A stretch of 48,003 bases of DNA from Cerrena zonata (taxonomy: Eukaryota; Basidiomycota; Agaricomycetes; Polyporales; Cerrenaceae): positions 1 to 48,003 of the forward strand of contig JASBNA010000131.1 in assembly GCA_038087015.1 (NCBI GenBank), written 5' to 3'. Below are positions 33,487-44,917 of this stretch, piece after piece. Under the pieces are notes generated by a model. The model was not told the origin of the DNA. It searched no databases and saw only the letters and a program-made list of their open reading frames with translations. Position 1 is the first letter of the stretch. Each line of letters opens with the position of its first letter. The position numbers and the translations under genes were made by a program.

Positions 33487-34018
33487 ATGGCCTCTATTAT
33501 ATCCCTCCGCCCGGTTCATTTTGCGGTAAGTTTCAATGTATCGTGTATTTGGAACGTTCTCACTCGTTTGGAAACTGCAGCTAATTACTGGTATGTTCGG
33601 TGATGCGCCAACCGAAGTACCTTATCGTGCTCTTTTGAACGTACGTATCCGTCCTTCACACTTATTGTTACGTTACTAAATATTTGCAGACTCTTGAGGC
33701 ATGTGGAGTGCAGCTCACGAAGACACGAGCTGGACACACCCTGCTGTTCCCTGTCGGAGGCGGCGGTACTACAGTTGGACTTCATCGGGTGAGTACTGTC
33801 TTTTTTGCCATAATTGCAATACTAATCCTCGTAACTGGTGTTTATTAGCCGCACAAGAGCAGTCCTCGGTTCATCGATCGATGGACCGTAATTAAGTGAG
33901 TGGTCGTACTTGTATCCAATGTACCCTTCTAATACAAAAAAGAGTTCGCAATGACATGAGGGACAGGTGGGGATGGTCCCTTGACACATTCCGTGTTATC
34001 GCAGACGAAGATGATTAG
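33487..34018 (+). CDS. Small HicA-like fold candidate (106 aa)
   Basis: Five exons, 33487-33525, 33581-33640, 33690-33788, 33849-33895 and 33943-34018, join in phase to 107 codons. The protein reads MASIISLRPVHFA, GMFGDAPTEVPY, TLEACGVQLTKTRAGHTLLF, a Gly-rich turn, TTVGLHRPHKSSP, then RNDMRDRWGWSLDTF. The order (a helix, a strand with GH, a strand ending in H-x-PH, a last helix) resembles the short double-stranded-RNA-binding-like fold of HicA (YcfA), and many fungi carry proteins with a similar H-K/R-P-H ... GW..DTF signature. If related, the His in AGHTLLF matches the HicA catalytic position. No HicB-like partner lies beside it. Gene structure is well supported; the HicA link is a motif-level inference. 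Confidence 0.6.
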
Positions 34019-34332
34019 TCGGTTCTTGTCTCTATTTCTTGTTTCTTGCATATATCAGCATCATGTACAATTACCTTTTTGAACACACTCTTTCTTGTCA
34101 CCTGTAGTATTCCTTGTATTCCTAAATTTCTTGATACATCCAACGATCCTTACATCTTGATTGATTCACTCACTGTTTATATGTAGTACCTAATGGACTA
34201 ATGTAATATACCCGTCATATGATAATGTATCATCGGATACTCTATTGGAGACATATATCTAAGCTCTACACATATAAGAATGAGTGTTATCATACTTTCC
34301 CATTGCATCTTGAACATTTTCAAACGCGACAT

Positions 34333-34402
34333 TACGAACCTTTTAACGCCCATTGCGAACCTTTTAACGCCCGGCACGAACCTTTTAACGCCCAGAACGA
34401 AC
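34333..34402 (+). repeat. 21-bp minisatellite, array 1
   Basis: Three full units plus a partial one of NACGAACCTTTTAACGCCCNN. The unit length is a multiple of three. Closely related to array 2 at 43015-43170 (TTTTAACG versus TCTTGACG). Confidence 0.9.
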
Positions 34403-34682
34403 CCCGTTCAAAGCTCTATATCCCAAGTCTGTATGCATAGCTTATCAACTAGCACGATAAATGCAGACCCGTGGTATTATGCTGTGAGATTGGAAGCTAT
34501 GAATGTATATATGTACTACCAAACCGAATACATGAACGTACAACCTGTATCCCATTTTTGTAGTGGAGATCTTCACAGCCGGCACATTAGTTTATTGGAC
34601 TTCATAAGCAACCATTTCAGTATCATGCGTAATATAATCACTGCAGCTATCGCCGTGCGCCCTTATCATGATGATGATATCG

Positions 34683-34703
34683 TATATATATATATATATA
34701 TAT
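34683..34703. repeat. (TA)n microsatellite
   Basis: About ten TA units, 100 bp before the first F-box gene. Confidence 0.85.
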
Positions 34704-34796
34704 TTGAAAATGTTTTTCAGCAGGGCAACTGCATCACACATCCTTCCTCGCCGCCATCCCTACCTGACGAATCTGCTCACTGATATCGCTCTTGAA

Positions 34797-36402
34797 ATGC
34801 ATTGTGCTCTCTACAATCAAGATTTATTATTCAACATTGCTATGTACTTGCACATGTTGAGCGCTGCTCGAAATCCGGATCTGTTAGCGTTTGTTTTGAC
34901 TTGTCGCTCGTTCTGCAAGCCAGGTCTAGACGTATTGTGGATGCATATTCATGATCCTTTCCCTCTCATGAGACTTGCACCTGGTTACATGGATGTCGAG
35001 GATGATTACATGCCAGATGTAGGCTATCTTAATATATCGACTTCCTCACTCGCTCACAGATCTTCACCAGGAGTCATGGGCTACATTCCTTAGTTATAGC
35101 AAGAGGATCAGATTCCTATCAAGCATCGTCCATAACTACGACGATACTTTCTATAGGAGTCTCAGGACAGTCCCCGGAAATCTGTTACCAGGTATCCGTC
35201 ATCTCGTATGGTATCCCGAATCCCTACTTGGTCTCCAGAGGATATATTTTGCGCTTTCCCACTTCTTACACACGCTTGAGCTGTGGATCCCCGCCAAGGA
35301 TGGTATGGTTATCGGTGCAGTAGAGAATAGCAATGTTCTCTTAACCCGTTTGTCCCAATTATGCCCGAACCTGGAGAACCTGCATTTCGACAACGCCCCC
35401 TTTTTCCTCATCAGCCCTCACGACGTTGAATGTGCATCCCAAGCATTATGTTCATTCCATCGTCTCCGTATATTGGATATGAAAACGTCATACAAGACCT
35501 ATCCCATCACCCTCGAATCCCTTCGCTTTCTGGCCAATCTTCAGACATTGGAACACCTCGCTGTCTACGTGGACGATGACTTTTTGCCTCCATGGGGTCC
35601 ACACCTATTCATTCTCCCGTCTCCATTTCCGTCCCTCGTTGAGATATCCTTAACATGGGATAACACCGAAACATCGGAGCTCATTGGCTCAATAATCGCA
35701 TCAATATCTTCCCCTCTCATCAAAGTGGTGAATCTTTTCCCCCGATACGACATCGCCCCGTCTGATTTAGAGGCTGTCCTCGAGGCTGTTGGGGGCCATC
35801 AGTCCGTAGGCCGTGTGGGTATATCCCATGTGCATTTCAAGCACGACTCCGAGGAAATAGACTACGACATTGACATTCCTGATCGCACCATCTTTCCCCT
35901 ATTTCGCCTGCGCCACATCTTCAGTTTTGAACTGGAAGGCTTTATGCTGGAGTACGAAGATCTCCTGGTGTACCGTATGACTCAAGCTTGGCGTAATTTG
36001 ATTACCGTGATTGTCAGCGAGTTGGATCATCATGGTCAACTGCGGCCTGCTGTTGATATCCTGGACCTTCAGTGCTTTGCCAAGTCAACACCGTACATTC
36101 GCGAAATAAAACTTCCGTTCATCTCCCGTCTCAGGGGTCAGGGACAGCTTCCTTCCGCTCAGCTACGGCCTGGGGGACAAGTTAATCCCATTACTCTACA
36201 TCATGGATGGACCATATCTCCGAACGCCTTATTGGCAGCGTCCTTCTTATACATCGTTTTTGGATCGTTGAACCTGGTGGGGATCGACTCGGGGGGAAGG
36301 GATGATTTGGATAAGGCTCTTAGATGCATACTCCAGAATAGGGACCTTGACGGTAGAGTAATGTGGCATAGGCTTCCCTATAGACGGTGGGATACCCTCT
36401 AG
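34797..36402 (+). CDS. F-box/leucine-rich protein A
   Basis: Exons 34797-35018 and 35071-36402, 517 aa. Start MHCALYNQDLLFNIAMYL matches the MHxxL start of paralogue B. The N-terminal FVLTCRSFCKPGLDVLW (about residues 33-50) is the degenerate F-box of many mushroom proteins; an F-box binds Skp1 in SCF ubiquitin ligases. The rest is a run of leucine-rich segments typical of substrate-binding solenoids (LLTRLSQLCPNLENLHF, CSFHRLRILDM, LANLQTLEHLAVYV, FRLRHIFSFELEGF). The intron acceptor was set at CCAG|GAG because it restores the SWATFLSYSKRI motif that normally follows. Tandem with gene B, same strand, 149 bp apart. Substrate unknown. Confidence 0.8.
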
Positions 36403-36550
36403 TAGTATTTACATATAATGCATGTAATGAAACATAAGTATAAAAGCAATAAACATTGGCGATTAACTAGGCTTTCAAACAACCTTCGTTCTTTTGGTAT
36501 GATATAGCTTACATCTTAAACACAAACATACACCATCATCAGCCTTCACT

Positions 36551-38290
36551 ATGCACCGCTGCCTCCTGATAGACGAGCTACTTCGTATTATTGCTTACGA
36601 TCTACGTCAGGATGTTTACCCTGTTCAAAGAGAGAATAGCGACTTGGTTAATTTTATACTGACGTGCCAGACGTTTTGTGAACCGGGCTTAGATATCCTA
36701 TGGGATCATTTGGTTGACCCTCTTCCTTTGGTGCATCTGTTTCCAAACAGATATACGTTGTCTCCAGATTGTGAAGAATCTACACGGGCTACAGGAGAGG
36801 TCATTTATGATTCGGACCATGATGGACTCGATTCAGAGTCATCCGGAGACGAGGAAGAAAATTCGGATGGAGAGAGATCTATTCAGAGTGCCTCGTTATC
36901 GGTCAGACGGCAGGTATGTGTGGTCACATATAACATTCAACTCAGGGCCTAATATCGCTACTCGTCTTAGAGGATATATGACCTCACGTCCATTCCTACT
37001 GCAGCCCAGTGGGAGAGATTCGACTATTATGCCAGACGTATCAAGAGGCTAGACTATGAGCTCGACGTATATCACCCTTACCTGTCAAAGCTTGCTCAGG
37101 GTCGAGTAGGTCGTGCCCTTCTTCCGAACCTTCGATGTCTTTTATGGAATACTACCAATGTCGCGCTGTTCGACCATATACAGCTATTCCTTCCCAAGAC
37201 ATTGATTTCGCTCAAGGTCTATGGCCTCACAACCAAGACATCCCTCCGGCTCCTCGAACTCTTATCTGAACGTCAACCGAGTCTGGAGATGTTTCATTTC
37301 TCACATGGGAATCTGGATATAACACATAAGGAAGCTATCACTTTCAGTTCGCTGATATCCCAATACACGAATATGCATTCCTTGGTGGTAGAATGCCATT
37401 TAAACACGTTCCCCATCAGCAAGGATGCCCTCCAAGCCCTTTCCATGTTGCCACACCTGTGCCGCCTTTGGATCGAAGTTGATTCTGAGCTTATGGATTC
37501 GAGTATGCCAGTCCACATTGACGACTCTTCCAAATTCCCCAGTCTATGCCATTTCACAGTTATATGGCGCAATAATCTGTCTACCCGTGCTGTCGACACG
37601 ATAATCAAGTCCATACATTCACGAAAACTATACAGTGTATTACTGTATCCCAGATTTGCCTTTGTGGAGGCTAATTTGGTTGATATTGTTTCGTCACTAT
37701 CCCATCATACATCTCTTTGTATGCTCCGAATACTACACCGAGATCCTATGATATATCGCCATCATGCGGGAACGCATTCGACTCCTATTGCTACAAAAGC
37801 ACTTATCCCCCTCTTCCGCCTCTCGAACTTGGAAATAATTGTGCTAGAGGGGTGTATTCTGGATTTTACAGGATCACTCATTAAGGATATGGCCACATCC
37901 TGGCCTCGTCTGCAAAACATTCGGATAAAGGAGAGAAACCGTATTTGCCCAGATTCACGGATGGACGTTCTTGATCTTATGCATTTCGCGACGCAGTGCC
38001 CTGATATACGTGACATTTCCATCCCCTTTTACTCTGATCTTGCACACGCCGAGGATATACCCCACTGTACACTTCCAGACCCTGACAGCACTGTCGTTGT
38101 AGATGGTACATGGGCTGATGTAGGAGAACTCATGTATACCGCTGCATTTTTGCATACCGTGTTTTGTAAACCACACATTCGCGGGCATATAGGTTCCCGA
38201 ATTTCTGGTATGGGATTACGGGAGGCAAGGATGTGGCTTACAATAAGACCCAATGATGATGGTACCATCCGATGGGAAGAGAGAGTGTAG
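36551..38290 (+). CDS. F-box/leucine-rich protein B
   Basis: Exons 36551-36913 and 36971-38290, 560 aa. MHRCLLIDELLRIIAYDL starts an F-box (FILTCQTFCEPGLDILW). It differs from A in an acidic insert at about residues 75-110 (DSDHDGLDSESSGDEEENSD) before the intron. After the intron come RIYDLTSIPTAAQWERF and LLPNLRCLLWN, then leucine-rich segments (LISLKVYGLTTKTSLRLL, LSMLPHLCRLWIEV, LIPLFRLSNLEIIVLEG). The intron position relative to the F-box is similar to A, supporting tandem duplication followed by wide divergence. Possible SCF substrate receptor; target unknown. Confidence 0.82.
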
Positions 38291-38360
38291 TTATTGTAAT
38301 GTGTTCGGTACCGGCTCCATTCGTAGATACAATACTACCACTTCGCATGCGTGGATAAAT

Positions 38361-40141
38361 CTATTCAACCATACTAACTTGTACTTTGTCTGAAAGGGAT
38401 AGACGTCGCATCCGCTTCACTTCCGATGTCTCAGGTTCATCGTCCTCTACCCCATAACCAACCTTTCGCTTGATTGTTCTACGAGATGTAGATGCTTTTA
38501 CCTGTTCCATAGAAAGAATGGTAGCATCCTACACAACGATATCAAAATTTACAACGACAATACTCTGAGTGTTGGAATGCTTGCCTTCTCAACCGTTCTA
38601 TCGAGGATACAGATAGATCTAAGCTTCGAGATAAATCGGTACTCCTTTGCTTTGGATGGAACAGCGAAGAAAGTACACTGGATCTCTACCAGGAGCCCAG
38701 CAACTATCTCCTCCGGTTTAACCCTATGATAGCGACTTGAAATATGGGGAAATTAGCCGCAATAGGTCTGATGATTGGACCACACATACAATGTTCCATT
38801 CACGTCAACACGTTCAAAGTACGCCACCTCATTCTCGGAGGTATGGAGTCCACCCTTGATCTCCTTCAAAATTCCTAAAGGATCCACGTCCTCAGAGAAA
38901 GGAATGGTTACTGAGTTTCCTGCCTCGTCCAGTTGAGTAAAGTATCGATTACTGAAACGAAGAGTGGATCCGATGTCAGATGAGATTTTCTGCCGCTGAG
39001 AAACTCCTCTTCCCGAACTAGACCTGTCGAACATAGTCCGAACTACATCAACTGCCTGGACGAAAGTATCAAACTGGTGGCAGCCCAACCCTGTGATCGT
39101 GATATCTTGGAATCCTAAAAGGGGTCTGGATCGAAGTCTTAAGAAGGTCAAAACGTTGTCGATGCCAGCTGTTTGGAATATCTGTACTCACTGCGATTTG
39201 TTGAGTATTGGAGGAAGATGTGACTCAACAACGTATCCTTGACAGTTGAATACAACCTCTTCAACATCAGCAGATGTAGAGCCGCTGCTGCGGTACACAA
39301 GGTATAATGGCCGCATCGGCCCCCCACTGAATACAGTCGTTTCACTGCGCGCAGTGTCTGACTAGTTATTGAACAAAAAATTAGCTGGATCATGTTTATT
39401 TTCCTTCGACATGTAGATTACTGACGTTGGCCATGAAGGACAGCTCTTTCCGATCACCCTCTTCCGACGGTTTCTGGGTTTCTATAATGCTTCCCAGTAT
39501 TTTACCTTACACTATAGCATCAGAAAGTAGTATACATCATAGGGTAAGTATACAACTGACTATATTTCGTCCGGTCACCGTATAGAGTCGAGATGAGGTT
39601 CATATTTGGGTCACGAGTAATACGCGTTTGCGACCTGGTCGTTATTCGCTCTCAGTAATGTACCTTCACGATTCCAAGGAATGCACTCACATACCCCAAC
39701 CCGACATCGATTCTCAGCCTTCTTCAAAGAACTTCCTATCTATATCCTAGCATCGCTTTGCTCGTACCTCCATGCGTGTTATGAGCCGAAGCCATCGCAC
39801 ACTGTTGTACGGCCGAAGCTCGCGATATAAACACCGAATGCTCAACAGCCTCGATGCAAGCACGTAATCCACCAACGCTCCCACATATATTATCCGCCGT
39901 TTTGTACCATGCAACAGCTCTCGGGTTCCTTGTCTTTGGTATCAGCAACGATCTTTCTAGCCTTATTAATCTGAGTCGCGCAGTACAATGGCCATCGGGA
40001 CCCACCTTGGCTCCTAAAATACATTATGTATACACTGATCTGGTGATATGTCCAATAAGATAAATGCGATCGAACATACATCCCAAGAGCATTGCCGGGA
40101 GCGTTTCCATACGGTTGAACTGTCATATCAACACGTTCCAA
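38361..40141 (-). CDS. Agaricomycete-specific family protein with frame break
   Basis: A family I know only as uncharacterised mushroom proteins. N-terminal exon: SHLSYWTYHQISVYIMYFR, then QINKARKIVADTK, followed in another frame by RNPRAVAWYKTADNICGSV and AMASAHNTHG, the family hallmark. Middle exons carry LRAVKRLY, YSTVKDTLLSHIFLQYS and ITITGLGCHQFDTFVQAV; later ones FSEDVDPLGILKEI, HTSENEVAYFERV, VKPEEIVAGLLVEIQCTFF and EYRFISKLRSICILDR; the tail is basic (RRTIKRKVGYG) and ends at 38361. The change of frame between DTK and RNPRAV (39,925-39,935) means a single-base indel, so the gene may be a pseudogene or contain a sequence error. One intron uses a GC donor (GAGAAG|GCAAGC). Start could be 40141 or the later MYVRSHL at 40081. 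Confidence 0.6.
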
Positions 40142-40275
40142 AAGCTATCGGCCGATAAATCATCATATTTAAATGACAACGTTTCAACTTGGCAGACGTG
40201 GAGTGTCATTCTCTGTCATGTCGTCCAAGCGGTTCGTGTTATTCCGCATCCTCTGTAGGGTGTCGCTTATTTTGA

Positions 40276-42667
40276 ATGGGAAGCTCTAGTACCCGACCTC
40301 GCAAGCTCACGGAGAAGGCTGCTGCTGTCTCCCCTTCGAAGACTAAGAAACGTGTCAAAGCCCAATCCCCTATCGTCATGTGAGTCAATATATCCCTGTG
40401 TCTTTCACATTCGCTAACATGGGTACAGAGATGATGACGAGGATGAAGCGGTCGAGGAACAGGAGGAAGTAGTAGAGGACGAGGAAGTGGTAGAGGACGA
40501 GGAAGTGGATGATGAGGACGTTATTGAGTGAGTACTTTTCTTTATAATACCAGGTTTGCTGAAGCTTTAATGGTCACAGCGACGAGGCTGATGAGGACAA
40601 TAGCTCCCAAAGGTAAGCACCATTTATTCCTCGCCCATTCTCATTAAGATTACCTATTGAGATACTTATTAAAACGTGTAGTGTTGGTTCTGGTGATGAA
40701 GAAGCGGAGGATAGCGGGGAGGCTGTGGAGCTTGATAGCCAGTAAGTTCATTGATCTCATCACATGTTCTCGTATTGATCATTCTATATTTTATTAGATC
40801 CGAGTTCGAGGATTTGGAGGAGGTCGAGTCTGAGGTAGAGGTAAAGACACCTCCAAAGAAGTATGGACCGTATCATCTCTCGTAATGCACACTACTTACC
40901 ATTGCGTTAGGGTCCAGAAACGTCCCCGCCAGTGCGCATCTTCTCGTTTTCTTTGGACTGGTGCTGGTTTGCTAACGTAGTTTGCAGTAGTGGCGCCTCG
41001 GAGGTTGACACTTCTCCTAAGAAGAAACGAATTGTTAAGTACGTAACACATACTTTTATCTGCATGGCGATAACCTAATACCTATTTTGTAGAAGCCCTG
41101 CCCCCAGTACACCCAAATCGCCACCTAGCACTCCTAAGAGTAAGGCACCTATAGAAGGGCTATTCTCTCCACAAACCCCTGTCACAGCTGCCGCGGCGAA
41201 ATTAAAGTAAGTCTGCCAATTGATACATACCTGTGAATGCTGCTAATAAGCGCAAATAGGAAGGTCACCCTCGGCAAGCAACAGGAACCCAAGAAAGAAC
41301 CCATAAAGAAAGCACCAGTAAAGAAAGCACCAGTAAAGAAGGCATCCGTAAAGAAGATAGACCCCCCTGTCATTGCTGTTGATACGGAGGAGGAAAGGAT
41401 TGAGGCTGCTCTTGCGTAAGTGCTCAGTTTCTATCATTGTAGATGTGTGATTTACGCCTCACAAAACACACAGTCCCAGTGGACCTCCTTGTGAGGTCAC
41501 AACTGCTTCTGCGCAGAAGGATGAGCTCCTAAAGGATACATATGAGAGCGTTTACCCTCTCGTCAGGTACTCCATTTCCACTGGTATCTCTTATCGCATA
41601 ACTTAGTAACTAATGCCACGGTATTGTAGGCCGCAGGGTGTGATTTTTGACACTGTCCAGCAATTATTCTTAACGAATATCCTTGATGAGAGGGGCTTTG
41701 ATCGCCGCTATCTTCAGTACGTACATCTACACAACGACAAGAATGTCACATGCTGAATATACTTAATCTATAGGCGCTTGATCAAGGTGCTTCGAAATGA
41801 TACATTTAGTGCCACTCTGGTCAACCCATCTAGAGCTGATCCTAACTGCTACCGTGCCATTTCTTTGTCGAAAGGTAACCCCACATTTGGCCAACATGTT
41901 CAAGGCTACCCCCCCAGGCGTCTTGCTTGTATAACATTTGGCGTGGTTCATACCAGCTCTCTTGAGCAGGCCGAAGGTTTGACAGGCAGAGGGGAGCACC
42001 TGATGAACAAAACTCTCGCGCTATATCCCCTTGTACATGAGTATTCACGCCAGCTAGCATTCTTCTACATGGTATTCCGCGAGAAGTATAAGATGCCTGT
42101 CTATGCAAAGGCTCTTAACTTCGCAACTATTCCAGTTTCTAGTGCGTAGTCAACCCGATTTCCAAAGGACCATATCTGACGTTAACGATTTCATATAGTA
42201 AATACCTCTGCCAGAACTTGGACCCCTGGTACGAGCAGCGGGACTGTCGTGTCTACAGGCTTTGACGATCCTCCTGGTGACTCTGCCGCTAGCGGCTCCG
42301 CCGCAAGACACTCAATCAGTACTGCGTATCTCCTCGACGCACTTGCAGCAAAGGAACCACTTGATGCTGATGGACATGGTAAGTTGGTGTCATGTCTCGG
42401 ATAGTTTATCTCTAATGGATTGTTTTCCTACAGTGCCAGTATACAACATCGAGAGGCATTTCACTCTGGAAACACGCTCGGTGATGTAGACATGCTAAGG
42501 CTACACGAATACCCCAGATCGGGGAGCTTGAAGCAGGTGATTTTGCGGGTGTAATATATACCGTAACAGCACTGAACAAGAAGTCAAAGTCGGAGGCCGA
42601 GCCCAAGTTTGCCTACAATATTCTTGCGGCTCTTCGCATTGTCAGTAAGCCGTTAGGAGGTAGATGA
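40276..42667 (+). CDS. Hypothetical protein with long acidic N-terminus
   Basis: Starts at ATG 40276 (MGSSSTRPRKLTEKAAAV). The first seven or so exons are tiny and encode basic-then-acidic low complexity (VEEQEEVVEDEEVVEDEE, EFEDLEEVESEVEVK, KKEPIKKAPVKKAPVKKA). A globular C-terminal half follows: LLKDTYESVYPLVRPQGVIF, LTNILDERGFDRRYLQRLIK, ISLSKGNPTFGQHVQG, TFGVVHTSSLEQAEGLTGRG, VHEYSRQLAFFYMVFREKY. The last exon (IGELEAGDFAGVIYTVTALN, FAYNILAALRIV) resembles the conserved end of a mushroom family with no known function. The acidic/basic head suggests nuclear localisation and chromatin or nucleic-acid contact. Exact joins in the 5' half are uncertain because of the small exons. Confidence 0.65.
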
Positions 42668-43014
42668 ATGCTATGTTTTAAAGGATATAGCAGTCAACGA
42701 ATGTACTATACATGTAGAACAAATGAATATCGTCTTGTGAACATATAAATATATACTGTGATGCCTCCATATTAAATTGGGTCTGCTCTGGATCAAAAGT
42801 ACGAATTACACTGGTATAGATTTAGCGCATATTTTCCTGCATAAAGCGAGGAAAGTATTTACAAACGATCCTGCACTCGCCAAAACTATGTCTACAGTTT
42901 CGTCACCCATGTAATCCTCGCATAGTGTCAGAAGGGGGCTCTTTTGAGAGAATAGCATATCTTTACAGTGAGTCTGCAATTAATGGAGGAAATGGTACAA
43001 GTCTTCGAACACGC
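42668..43014. other. Intergenic before array 2
   Basis: 3' flank of the acidic-protein gene; no gene seen. Confidence 0.4.
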
Positions 43015-43170
43015 AGCACGAACCTCTTGACGCCCAGCACGAACCTCTTGACGCCCAGCACGAACCTCTTGACGCCCAGCACGAACCTCTTGACGCCTCA
43101 GCACGAACCTCTTGACGCCCAGCACGAACCTCTTGACGCTCAGCACGAACCTCTTGACACCTAGTACGAA
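43015..43170 (+). repeat. 21-bp minisatellite, array 2
   Basis: Seven units of AGCACGAACCTCTTGACGCC plus one base, nearly identical, with one single-base insertion between units 4 and 5 and decay at the last unit. Same orientation as array 1. Confidence 0.95.
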
Positions 43171-43479
43171 CTATAAATATGTAAAGTATAATGATGTCGC
43201 CCCTCATCAGCGTCGTGAAACGCTCCATATATTCCATTTAACTGAGAATGTGCCCGTGATGGTCCTTGGTTGGGATGGGAAACTATGCATGTTCATTTGT
43301 AACTCCTCGGCCTGTAGGCTATTGATAATGCACCTCTGGTGTAGAAAGGAGAAAAGGGTAGGACAGTAGATCTACTCCAACGCCAATCATATACAGCGCA
43401 TAAGAAAGCTACATGTTCGCCGTGCATGTACTACACATAATACTCTCTCCATTCCCATTAATTTATCCTCCCACCTTCC

Positions 43480-44560
43480 TCATCCAAAACCTTATAGCCC
43501 ACGTTTGCATTGAACCCGAGTAAGATGAGTATATCTTTAGGAGACTCTGGCATTTAAAGCATCCTAAGACAGAACAATTGTTAGCGGGCATGACCATACA
43601 CCAATCCCAAAAGTAAATTAATCCACAATTCGACAATACGATCAAAGAACACAAGATCGAGCGAAGTTTTCGAGCCACCATTTGGGTAGGCCTCTAAGAT
43701 GTAATACGTGTTTGATCACATACTGACCCAAAGGTGGCTTTGAAATCTCTACCAAGAGACCTTGGTCTGATATTATCAGGATTGATACGGACGTAATATC
43801 TGATACAGTATTTAGTTAGCATGTTTAGTGCGCACTAGGTATGCGAGACACATACCCATCCCCAGCATCGTCAAATCGCTCAAAATAATGGACTTCGTTA
43901 TCACTGGTATGGGTACCATCCTGATAACGATACTTCAAAAAGTCTCCCAATATTCCACAAGGATCCACCTCAACGGGAAACGGGACTTGGTCCCCATTGC
44001 CCCGATACGCCAAATGGGTGAAGTAGTCATTACTGAAAGTGAGCATATCGTTAACACTGCTCGATACTGACTCCAAATTTAGATTGTGCATGGGCGTATA
44101 GCCATGGTCATAGAAAACCTTGGCAATCGACTGTATTGCACTGTGGAATTGGTCAAATTGCTTAGATCCAAGACCAGAAATTGTAATGCTCTGAGAAGTT
44201 TTGTGTGGATCTTCAGATAACCTAGGAGGTACGATATTACGCATAGTTCCTTATATGCAGCACAGATGGCTCACCTGAATGTAGTTTTTATAGGCGGTAG
44301 ATCTGTACCGGTCACGTATCCCTGACACCGGAATACGACGTGCTCCAAAGCCTCCTTATGTACAAGATGCAGATGTAAGATAGAATCACAGCGAATAGAA
44401 TCCACGGCAAAGAGTTCACGGTTGAACTAGGAGCAATGTATATATAAGCTCTAAGATATGACGGTAATCCCGAAATGCTTACCGGTAATATTGTCGTCAA
44501 TTGTTTGTATTTTCGAATAGGATCTGCTTTAATTGTCTTGATAGTTGCGCTCAAGTGTTT
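43480..44560 (-). pseudogene. Degenerate paralogue of the 38.4-40.1 kb gene
   Basis: Minus-strand relative of the C-terminal half of the family. Motifs: HVVFRCQGYVTGTD, ITISGLGSKQFDQF (paralogue ITITGLGCHQFDTF), FSNDYFTHL (FSNRYFTQL), FPVEVDPCGIL (FSEDVDPLGIL), HTSDNEVHYFERF (HTSENEVAYFERV). Beyond the next intron INPDNI and GLLVEIS lie in different frames (about 43,767-43,772), where the paralogue has a continuous VKPEEIVAGLLVEI, so a frameshift is likely. The N-terminal half with the HNTHG motif was not found upstream. Upstream exon near 44,312-44,554 has hydrophobic residues unlike the paralogue. Probably a 5'-truncated pseudogene. Confidence 0.55.
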
Positions 44561-44917
44561 TTCTGCAGGGGGAGACGGTTAATAAGTGGGTACTATCCGC
44601 ATATGCATGAAGGGCTCACTGTATTTAGTCTTCCTGTCATACAACATGGATTGTATTGGGTACATTGTAGGCATTTGTTGTGTGCAATAGCGCTCTCAGT
44701 TTCGTAGTTTTATATCATTTCATCGTATTTTGCATCTATCCTTTCACGGTAGCAAAGATATCTACCCTATATTGGTAACCATTAATCTCAGCACATGACT
44801 TTCGACGCGTAATACAACAAGGCCACGTGATAGTGACCACACATGGGTTAGAGCTGTCAACTGGAGTGCATACAGCTTACACCAAGTGTTGCGATCGTAT
44901 TTTCACATACGGAAATT
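44561..44917. other. Intergenic, promoter side of next gene
   Basis: AT-rich spacer; no coding evidence. Confidence 0.4.

Noticed and set aside
34219..34440. ORF with EPFNA repeats
   Set aside because: Translation of minisatellite array 1; no start context or family.
43015..43170. CRISPR-like array
   Set aside because: Contiguous 21-bp tandem units without spacers, in a fungal nuclear sequence; a minisatellite.
42925..43237. Repetitive ORFs rich in STNLLTP or RQEVRAG
   Set aside because: They are translations of the 21-bp minisatellite, whose length is a multiple of three, in both directions.
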